From Roseivirga thermotolerans (lineage in GTDB: Bacteria; Bacteroidota; Bacteroidia; Cytophagales; Cyclobacteriaceae), in the NCBI RefSeq assembly GCF_014653175.1, contig NZ_BNAG01000007.1, forward strand, positions 1 through 52,595: a stretch of DNA of 52,595 bases. Direction: 5' to 3'. Shown piece after piece: positions 15,856 through 22,206 of this stretch. The stretch's first letter is position 1. The number at the start of each line of letters is the position of its first letter. Both the position numbers and the translations under genes were made by a program. The notes beneath the pieces are model-generated. The model did not search any database. It was not told where the DNA came from and saw nothing but the letters and a program-made list of their open reading frames with translations.

Positions 15856-16234
15856 CTTGATTGACACAGTATTTAAAGTCGGTCCAGATTCTTTGTTTGT
15901 TCATTTTGAGCACTATTGTTTGAAAGATTCCGAGTTCATTGTTCCAGCTTCTAGCTATGAGATTGCGGGAGATTTTAAAACGTACAACTTTGCTTCAAAA
16001 TTAGAGGTGTCAAGTCACACAGAGGTTATCAGGAAAGAAACTTTTGATGACTTATTGTTTGAGCGTCTAAGAAATTATGGTGTACTAATGATGCCCTCAA
16101 TAGCGCTGGTAAGCGAAAATGATAAAGACCTAATTAGGGTTCATTATAGTATTACCATCCCAGGGACAGACGTTGGGACAAGTGCTACTCTCTATCTGAG
16201 TCGCTTAGGAGAAAGACGAATAAGTCAATATTAA
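15856..16234 (+). pseudogene. Unidentified gene fragment fused to the IS
   Basis: About 125 codons stay open in the orfB frame by chance and end at 16234. The peptide (FVHFEHYCLKDSEF, then YSITIPGTDVGTSATLYLSR) looks like a beta-rich soluble protein and not transposase. It could be the 3' part of another immunity gene whose cassette was deleted with the IS right end. No family recognised. Confidence 0.4.
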
Positions 16235-16788
16235 GTCAGGAAAACTGTGAAGAGCACTTATCGCATCTGGATATGATCCAAAGGAGGCAGTGAATATGAC
16301 AGATGCAGACTTGATGAAGTTTGCGAATGATCATGAAGAGTCAAGTAATCTTTATTCTCTTACAACAAATACTACATTGAAAGCAGGTACCCTTCCTGCT
16401 AATAGCAACTTATCAGTTGGCTCTAGTGGTTTGTTTGAAGGAAAATTTTTGCTACGGTAAATGGAAAGAGGGTGGCTGCGACTGCTAAATTGGGCGGTTT
16501 GACAAGGTAGCACGCAAATGGGAATGTGTCGGTGCACATAGCACCAGCTCGCTTTAAAAAGGCTATCAGACTTTACATGACAGTTGGTCACGAATTGCAT
16601 CATGCTATTCATTTTAGCAGTGGCGCTATCTTTTGGAGGCACGAGCTTTGCAAAAGGGATGACTGAAACTATTGTTCATGGTTGGGCTACAAGCTAGGAA
16701 AGTGTATCTTTAGTGAAGCAGGAAGGAACCTATCACGAGTGAACTTTTACAATAAAAGCCTACCTCCGATTTTCAAAATGAGATTTAA
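16235..16788 (+). pseudogene. Cassette 8 remnant: decayed HExxH metalloprotease tip
   Basis: No intact ORF covers this stretch. One frame from about 16250 reads IASGYDPKEAVNMTDADLMK and continues to GLFEGKFLLR before a stop near 16458. After a frameshift another reads VHIAPARFKK, then MTVGHELHHAIHFSSG: a zincin motif HELHH in a hydrophobic context. A second frameshift leads to FGGTSFAKGMTETIVHGWAT and a TAG. These pieces line up as one former tip of the metalloprotease type, with the handle lost. The exported immunity-like gene behind it remains intact. Confidence 0.6.
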
Positions 16789-17298
16789 ATGAAGGTATCT
16801 GGAATTTTAAATCTTACGATAATTTTACTTTTGTCGTATCCAATTCAGGCGCAACCACTGCCTTCTGAAGAAGATAGACATAAACTAATTGAAGCAGTAT
16901 TGAATCCTTTGGGTCTGAAATGCCCTCGGTTGCTGGCAAAAGCCAGACCTCTCAATGATGTATTAGAAGAGGGTTTTTGGGAAAATGAAGTTGTTCTTTC
17001 AAACTTTAATGCTAGCGATATTAATTGGATGAGAAGCCAGTCAAATGAGCAATATGGGTGGGATGATGACTATTTTAAGAAAGTCAGAGTCATTAGAAAA
17101 CGAGGTCTTTTATTCTTTAAAAAGAAAAGGCTAGTGTTTTCTTCCAATCCTGTTTTCTCTCTTGATGGAAGTATTGCCATTGTCCAACTTAGTGAAGTTA
17201 ATAAAGGGGCTTTTTCTGAGTCGATTGACATTTACCAAAAGACATCCGAAGGTTGGAAGTTTAAAACTAACGTAAGCTCCACCCTGGGAAGCAGATGA
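16789..17298 (+). CDS. Exported protein, putative orphan immunity to the metalloprotease tip
   Basis: This 169-aa protein has an N-terminal signal peptide (about residues 1-21, ending IQAQ). The mature part is mixed, with an LVFSSNPVFSLDGSIAIVQL segment typical of small periplasmic beta proteins that describe themselves only by position. It follows the decayed metalloprotease tip by about 10-50 bp and ends before a terminator at 17504. Intact while its toxin is broken, it could still protect against siblings carrying that toxin. No family recognised. Confidence 0.55.
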   Translation: MKVSGILNLTIILLLSYPIQAQPLPSEEDRHKLIEAVLNPLGLKCPRLLAKARPLNDVLEEGFWENEVVLSNFNASDINWMRSQSNEQYGWDDDYFKKVRVIRKRGLLFFKKKRLVFSSNPVFSLDGSIAIVQLSEVNKGAFSESIDIYQKTSEGWKFKTNVSSTLGSR

Positions 17299-17503
17299 TA
17301 AAAAGGAACTCGAACCTTTGTTAGTGAGAACAACGACAAACAGAAGGAGCGAGTAATGCATGTCGGTCATAAGAGGCTGACCGAGAACTGTTCAGTCCAT
17401 GAATTGAGGGGGATTAATAGTCTTGATGTCAGGTTCTTATAAGAAGCTTAGGCTGATCGAAGATTGTTTATTTGTACTAGTCCTTAAGACATAGCATTAA
17501 TCA

Positions 17504-17526
17504 AAGCCCCCTAGTGGGGCTTTTTT
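17504..17526. terminator. Terminator after the metalloprotease cassette
   Basis: AAGCCCC pairs with GGGGCTT across a 5-nt loop, followed by a T run, between convergent genes. The 200 bases between 17299 and here show no gene. Confidence 0.75.
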
Positions 17527-17529
17527 CAT

Positions 17530-17916
17530 TTACAGGCTTTTGAGCTTCACCGACTTGATCATTGCATCGAGGGTGTATAGGATATGCTCCCTGTCCTGTT
17601 CGGGGAAAGAGGCGATATCGTTTAGCCTTTTGAGCATGGCCTGGTCCTTTAAAACAGAAGTGTCCTCGGTCTCCCCGAGCAGGTAGCCCACGGTGGTGTC
17701 CAGCACAGCGGCCACCCTTTTGACCACGTCCACCGAAGGCTTCACCTCGTCCCGTTCATATCGGCCGATGGCCGGCCCCCTTTGTCCCAGGAGCTGTGTG
17801 AGGTCTTCCTGTGACAGCCTTCCTTCTCTTTTCCGTGCTTCCAATAACCTCCCACTAGTCCTCGTTACAAAAGCAGACTGAAGATTCAGCATTTTAAAAG
17901 CGGTATTAAAGTGCAA
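17530..17916 (-). CDS. XRE-family transcriptional regulator (junction 8)
   Basis: The HTH starts at LLEARKREGRLSQEDLTQLL and continues AIGRYERDEVKPSVDV; the C-terminal helices end LYTDLDAMIKSVKLKSL-like, resembling the tail of the gene at 1477. The 23 or so residues before LLEARK come from reading through the palindrome and handle leader, so the annotated ATG at 17916 is probably not the original start, which seems to have been deleted with the operator region. It may be silent or mis-started. The HTH itself is intact. Confidence 0.65.
   Translation of the reverse strand: MHFNTAFKMLNLQSAFVTRTSGRLLEARKREGRLSQEDLTQLLGQRGPAIGRYERDEVKPSVDVVKRVAAVLDTTVGYLLGETEDTSVLKDQAMLKRLNDIASFPEQDREHILYTLDAMIKSVKLKSL
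17857..17879. repeat. Junction palindrome, copy F (degenerate)
   Basis: Left arm TCCTCGTT and loop ACA are kept; the right arm reads AAAGCAGACT. It lies immediately upstream of handle 8 as in the other junctions. Confidence 0.5.
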
Positions 17917-17924
17917 AACTCTGA

Positions 17925-18169
17925 GCCTACCTCAACTACATTCTTTTCGATAAAGATTTTAAATTTGTAGATGCAGGGTATAACCAGGTAGGCAACACCT
18001 CAGGAGCCCATCAGCAGCTTATGATTACCAAACCAGTAGAACAAGCCGGCTTCACCTACATCTACCTCTCCAATGAGAGCAACACCACTCACGATGTGTA
18101 CTTCGATGACCTGAGAATTACACACACCAAGAGCAAGATTCTACAGGAAGATCATTACTATCCTTTCGG
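17925..18169 (+). repeat. RHS core handle, copy 8
   Basis: Reads AYLNYILFDKDFKFVDAGYN and on in frame to the ATG at 18021 and into the core. A TGA precedes it. This is the most complete downstream handle. Confidence 0.75.
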
Positions 18170-19061
18170 TGGGTCGATAACTGCACTTAGTTCTACCGCT
18201 CCTTTAAGCAAACCGAACCGTTACAAATACAATGGCTTCGAAGAACAATCAGAATTCGACCTAGGATGGTATGACTACCAGGCCAGGTTCTATGATCCAC
18301 AGCTTGGCCGCTTTATGCAGGTAGACCCTGCGGCTGATCTGATGAGAAGACACTCACCTTACAACTATGCTTTTGATAACCCAATCAGGTTCATTGACCC
18401 TGATGGGATGATGCCGGAAGATGTAACTGATCCAAATGGAGGATCCAGGTCTAATAGTTTAGACTATAAGTTAGTATCGGATGATAATAATGTACATGAA
18501 CTCACCCTGACTCAGTCCCATACAATTAAATCGAAGAATAAGACTGAGACAATCACCACCACGACCACCTTCACCACTACAGCAGGTAAAGATGGAAAAG
18601 TTAGTACTGCAGTCAACTTAACTAGTACACTTAAGACCACAGAAATGGTTAAAAATAAAAATGGAGATTTTGAAGCTGTGGTGACTTCTTCGGAGCTTCA
18701 AAATGAGAGCTTTGATAGTGTTGATGAATTTAAAGAGTCAGCAGGTAGCCAACTTGGAGAATCAAACATAGTAGATGATTTATATAATTATCAAGGAGGT
18801 CTAGAGGCTCAACTGTCTATCAAACCGGACTTCAATCCGTTTAATGGTAATGCTCAATTGTACCCTGATGATCTTGGTGACAATGTAGGAGCTATAGGGT
18901 TAATAGGAGTTGGAAGAGCATTAGAGAAGATCGGAGCTCCTCCTTTCATTGAGGCTTTTGGTATTGGTCAGTTAGGAGGTAACCTTTACAGAAATACAGC
19001 AGACCATTCAGGTAGATCATTCAATATAGCCAAGGATCGTCCTGACAGAAAAGGGGGCTAA
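18021..19061 (+). CDS. Orphan RHS cassette 9: core handle plus tip related to tip 3
   Basis: The ORF is 346 aa. Residues 1-130 are RHS core (YDPQLGRFMQVDPAAD, then IDPDG). The tip is rich in Thr and Lys, then reads LSIKPDFNPFN near residue 270 and a glycine-rich hydrophobic stretch, the same order as tip 3 (4821-5954). The very end is basic (AKDRPDRKGG). No catalytic motif was seen. The frame is open upstream through the handle to a TGA near 17922, but no better start codon is present. A membrane protein follows 28 bp later. Confidence 0.7.
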   Translation: MITKPVEQAGFTYIYLSNESNTTHDVYFDDLRITHTKSKILQEDHYYPFGGSITALSSTAPLSKPNRYKYNGFEEQSEFDLGWYDYQARFYDPQLGRFMQVDPAADLMRRHSPYNYAFDNPIRFIDPDGMMPEDVTDPNGGSRSNSLDYKLVSDDNNVHELTLTQSHTIKSKNKTETITTTTTFTTTAGKDGKVSTAVNLTSTLKTTEMVKNKNGDFEAVVTSSELQNESFDSVDEFKESAGSQLGESNIVDDLYNYQGGLEAQLSIKPDFNPFNGNAQLYPDDLGDNVGAIGLIGVGRALEKIGAPPFIEAFGIGQLGGNLYRNTADHSGRSFNIAKDRPDRKGG

Positions 19062-19089
19062 TACATACTCACAATAAGCATTTAAGAAG

Positions 19090-19464
19090 GTGAAAAATAC
19101 TGCGTATATACATATTGTTCTCATCATTTTATTCAGTTTGATTACTGATAGCGATGGTGATTTCTATTCACTTGATTCGTTTTGGGTTTTGCTGGCCTTA
19201 GAGTCAGTATTTTCGGTGCTCATTTTTATCAAATTGTATTTGTACTACGATAATACTGGCTTGGCGAAAAGGGTGAGGTCAGCACGTAGTATTCTTTACA
19301 TGGTGGGCATACTAATTTTATCGTTGAGTTTTATACTCGTATCAGAGAGAATTAGTATCGCAGGGATAGTGGTATTGATCGATTTACTGGTCAATGAGCT
19401 TTTTCTAGTAAAACGTCAAAATGAATCAGCCAAAAAAACCTCAATTGATGCTCATTCTTATTGA
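19090..19464 (+). CDS. Membrane protein, putative immunity to the last tip
   Basis: This 124-aa protein starts at GTG 19090, which sits in AAGAAGGTG so the purine run may serve as a ribosome binding site. Four hydrophobic segments (about residues 5-20, 30-50, 70-86 and 90-110). It is longer than the two-helix partner of the related tip 3 and not obviously similar. No family recognised. Confidence 0.6.
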   Translation: MKNTAYIHIVLIILFSLITDSDGDFYSLDSFWVLLALESVFSVLIFIKLYLYYDNTGLAKRVRSARSILYMVGILILSLSFILVSERISIAGIVVLIDLLVNELFLVKRQNESAKKTSIDAHSY

Positions 19465-19487
19465 GTATTATGTTTTTTAGAACTAAA

Positions 19488-19518
19488 AGCCAGCTTCCTT
19501 ACCGGGAGCTGGTTTTTT
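19488..19518 (+). terminator. Terminator after the last cassette
   Basis: CCAGCT pairs with AGCTGG, followed by T6. Same hairpin family as after cassettes 1 and 4. Confidence 0.7.
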
Positions 19519-19622
19519 CATGAATACGCCTGTTTGGCTTTAAAACCCCATGCAGTGCATTAACAACCCTCCAGAGTCAGTCTTTTTCCTCATTAGGACG
19601 AGAGGAAGTCTCCCCTGGTCTT
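19519..19622. repeat. Boundary repeat, copy 2
   Basis: Matches 11101-11204. Here it follows the terminator of the last cassette and continues into sequence not found elsewhere in the window, so it may mark the original right border of the array. Confidence 0.75.
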
Positions 19623-19926
19623 TAACCAAGTCTATTGGTGCCTTGGTGGCATCTACCAAAACCTCTAAAGAGCAATAACTGTGTGCATCGGGTGAAGAAA
19701 CCTGAACAAGGGCCACAAAAAGTGGAATAACTCCCGAGCGGAACATAATAGGTACTTCGCAAGGAAGGCAAGGAATAAAATAGCCTCGACCCTGCTGGTG
19801 ATTCTTGCAAACGTTGCTTCCTATGAACAAGGAATTATCGGGAGATATAATTTCATTGATTTCATTACGCTTTAAGGAATCTTGGTGATGCACAAACGTT
19901 TGCATCAAAGTTTTGTAGTACAGCAA
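19540..19926 (-). CDS. Hypothetical ORF in the array's right border
   Basis: An open frame of 128 codons whose end lies in the boundary repeat. The C-terminal part reads LEVLVDATKAPIDLVKDQGR, then PLVLMRKKTDSGG, which looks protein-like, and the corresponding stretch at 11101-11204 is a broken version. This supports an old gene whose 3' end was copied. I recognise no family and see no convincing start signal. It may be a remnant. The N-terminal part is near the phosphorylase gene promoter. Confidence 0.35.
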   Translation of the reverse strand: MLYYKTLMQTFVHHQDSLKRNEINEIISPDNSLFIGSNVCKNHQQGRGYFIPCLPCEVPIMFRSGVIPLFVALVQVSSPDAHSYCSLEVLVDATKAPIDLVKDQGRLPLVLMRKKTDSGGLLMHCMGF

Positions 19927-19948
19927 AGTTCTGCACCGGCCATATCTG

Positions 19949-19956
19949 TATTTTTG
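19949..19956 (+). promoter_or_regulatory. Possible -7 box for the phosphorylase-like gene
   Basis: TATTTTTG fits the Bacteroidota TAnnTTTG consensus, 24 bases before the ATG. No clear TTTG -33 box was found, so this is weak. Confidence 0.35.
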
Positions 19957-19979
19957 ATATTCCTTAAAAAGCCAGACGC

Positions 19980-21632
19980 ATGAATTTTAAACTTAAGCAT
20001 CCGTACAAATTTGGTAAAGGCTATGAGAAGCCCGTGGCCTATTTCTCTATGGAATTTGCCATCGACCAGCCCCTTAAAATTTACTCAGGAGGCCTGGGGT
20101 TTTTGGCCGGATCGCACATGCGCAGTGCCTATGATCTTAAGCAAAATATGGTGGGTATTGGTATACTTTGGAAGTACGGCTACTACGATCAGGTAAGAAA
20201 ACACAACAATGAGTTGGATGTACTCTGGCAAGAACGGCACTATAATTTTCTTCAGGAGCTCGATTTCGATATTGAAATTACGGTCGACAACCACCCGGTT
20301 AAGGTCAAGGTGTATTATCTGGCGCCTGAAGTGTTTGGCACAGCCCCGTTGTTTTTGCTTTCTACCGACCACCCGCAAAACGACCACCTGGCCCACACCA
20401 TCACGCATAAACTATACGACAACAATATCGCTACGCGCATTGCTCAATACATTTTGCTTGGGGTGGGGGGAGCCAAACTTCTGGAAAAGTTAGGTCATGA
20501 AGTAGAGCTTTACCATTTCAATGAAGCACACGCCCTTCCCGCAGCTTTTCGTTTGTTGGAAAAACTAGGAAGCGTAGAAAAAGTGAGGGAAAAACTGGTG
20601 TTTACTACTCACACTCCTGTTAAAGCCGGTAATGAGATAAACGACCCCAATTTCTTACATAAACTTGGGTTCTTCAACGGATTCTCTATTGGCGAAATAG
20701 ATGGACTCATTGGCTTAGATGAAGGAATGTTCAACCACACTCTGGCGGCCTTGAGACTGTCTAAAATAGCTAATGCCGTATCCAAAAAACATCAGGAAGT
20801 TTCATCGGCCATGTGGGGAGGCTACACCAACATCTGCGATATTATTCCAATTACCAACGCTCAGAACAAAACTTACTGGACCGATAAAGAACTGGAAAAG
20901 GCCTATGAAAAACGAAGTGTGAAAAAGTTTACTAGCAGAAAGAGGACTTTGAAAAGCGAGCTTTTTCAACTAGTGGCCGACCAGACCGGGAAGATCTTTG
21001 ACCCCAATATACTCACTATTGTATGGGCCAGACGCTTTGCAGGATACAAGAGGGCCGACCTGATTGCCCGGGATGTGGCTCGCTTTGAAGCCCTGCTCAA
21101 CAATAAAAACTACCCTGTACAAATGATTTGGGCAGGAAAACCTTATCCGCTAGATCATTCGGCTGTAAGCACCTTCAACTGGCTGGTGCATTTTACACGA
21201 AAGTACCACAACGCCACAATCTTAACAGGCTACGAACTGAGCCTTTCGGCCATGATGAAAAAAGGATCCGATGTATGGTTGAACAACCCCAGAATTCCGT
21301 TGGAAGCCTCAGGAACTTCAGGTATGACAGCCGCTATGAACGGCTCGCTCAACTTTTCTACCAACGATGGCTGGATTCTGGAGTTTGGAGAGCATGGCAA
21401 AAACGCTTTCGTTATTCCGGAGGCCGATACAACCGCTCCGGAAGGCGAGCAAGACCAATGGGATGCCGACCATATGATGCACATACTTGAAGAGGAAATC
21501 GTGCCCATGTATTACAAAAACCACGAGCAATGGGTGGAAATGAACTTTCAGAGCATGGCCGATGTGAATAAGTACTTCAGGGCTTCGCGAATGGCCGATG
21601 AGTATTATAGAAAACTGTACAACCATCACTAG
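19980..21632 (+). CDS. Alpha-glucan phosphorylase-like GT35 protein
   Basis: This 550-aa protein is of the short alpha-glucan phosphorylase type. It opens with AYFSMEFAIDQPLKIYSGGL, has HFNEAHALPAAFRLL and TTHTPVKAGNE in the N-terminal domain, FAGYKRADLIARD in the middle, and EASGTSGMTAAMNG near residue 450. Family members break glucan chains by phosphorolysis using PLP bound to the Lys of the GTxxMK motif. Here that Lys is Thr450 (codon ACA at 21327), so PLP cannot be bound in the usual way. The rest of the fold is intact. The gene stands alone; a TATTTTTG box at 19949-19956 may be its promoter. Confidence 0.85.
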   Translation: MNFKLKHPYKFGKGYEKPVAYFSMEFAIDQPLKIYSGGLGFLAGSHMRSAYDLKQNMVGIGILWKYGYYDQVRKHNNELDVLWQERHYNFLQELDFDIEITVDNHPVKVKVYYLAPEVFGTAPLFLLSTDHPQNDHLAHTITHKLYDNNIATRIAQYILLGVGGAKLLEKLGHEVELYHFNEAHALPAAFRLLEKLGSVEKVREKLVFTTHTPVKAGNEINDPNFLHKLGFFNGFSIGEIDGLIGLDEGMFNHTLAALRLSKIANAVSKKHQEVSSAMWGGYTNICDIIPITNAQNKTYWTDKELEKAYEKRSVKKFTSRKRTLKSELFQLVADQTGKIFDPNILTIVWARRFAGYKRADLIARDVARFEALLNNKNYPVQMIWAGKPYPLDHSAVSTFNWLVHFTRKYHNATILTGYELSLSAMMKKGSDVWLNNPRIPLEASGTSGMTAAMNGSLNFSTNDGWILEFGEHGKNAFVIPEADTTAPEGEQDQWDADHMMHILEEEIVPMYYKNHEQWVEMNFQSMADVNKYFRASRMADEYYRKLYNHH

Positions 21633-21811
21633 AAACTAAGATTATTGCTATAATTGTAAGGCAGTTGAGAGACCGTCTTTTTATTGGAGTTTCCAGGAGT
21701 ACGTGCTCAAGTTGCATGGCTTGAGCTTCTCATACTGGCATTATTGGTGTCTTCACAAATGAGTCTTTTAAGACGTTAAGAAACCGTCAAGCCGGGCTTA
21801 GGCTTGCAAAA

Positions 21812-21886
21812 GGGGTATTAGCTCAGTTGGTTTAGAGCGCTGCCTTGACAGGGCAGAGGTCACTGGTTCGAATCCGGTATGCCCCA
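21812..21886 (+). tRNA. tRNA-Val (GAC)
   Basis: The acceptor stem GGGGTAT pairs with ATGCCCC. The D-loop reads AGCTCAGTTGGTTTAGAGC, the anticodon stem-loop is CTGCC-TTGACAG-GGCAG with anticodon GAC at 21847-21849, and the T-arm contains GGTTCGAATCC. The CCA end is not encoded. The preceding 180 bases after the phosphorylase gene hold no gene. Confidence 0.95.
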
Positions 21887-22206
21887 CAAAATGGGGAGAA
21901 GCGCTTAGGCAGGAATACGTGCCCTTGCCTTGTCTAATCTGTAGCTTCTCTGACCCTTCGTTTAATTCTCTACCATACCTTCAACCCAACTTTTGGTATT
22001 CCCCAAAAATCCATTCGCAATCACCAAATGATGCCTACAGTGCTTGAGGGGAAAAATCAGGAATTGGAACTAATACAGTGCATTTGGCAAAGCCATAGTT
22101 TTAGTTCAAAACCAAGTACTTCTGTAAATAAGACTGCTCGTTTTCTGTGACCTTTTGCTAGACATTCGTCAAAAGGAAAGCTATATTAGAAAGAGAAGCG
22201 TAACCG
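21887..22206. other. Intergenic stretch after tRNA-Val
   Basis: No gene is visible. GAGAAGC at 21896 and GCTTCTC near 21949 could form a long hairpin, but there is no T run, so I do not call a terminator. The promoter of the L,D-transpeptidase gene must lie in the right half; I see no clear TAnnTTTG box. Confidence 0.4.

Noticed and set aside
15455-16234. A 259-aa transposase
   Set aside because: Only the first 133 codons are transposase; the remainder is foreign sequence kept open by chance.
1-19500. A type VI or other secretion system within the window
   Set aside because: No VgrG, Hcp, PAAR or sheath genes are present; the export route of the RHS protein cannot be judged from here.
21747-21760. 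TGTCTTCACAAATG shared with 47231-47244
   Set aside because: A 14-base match is expected several times by chance in a window of this size, and the flanks do not match well.
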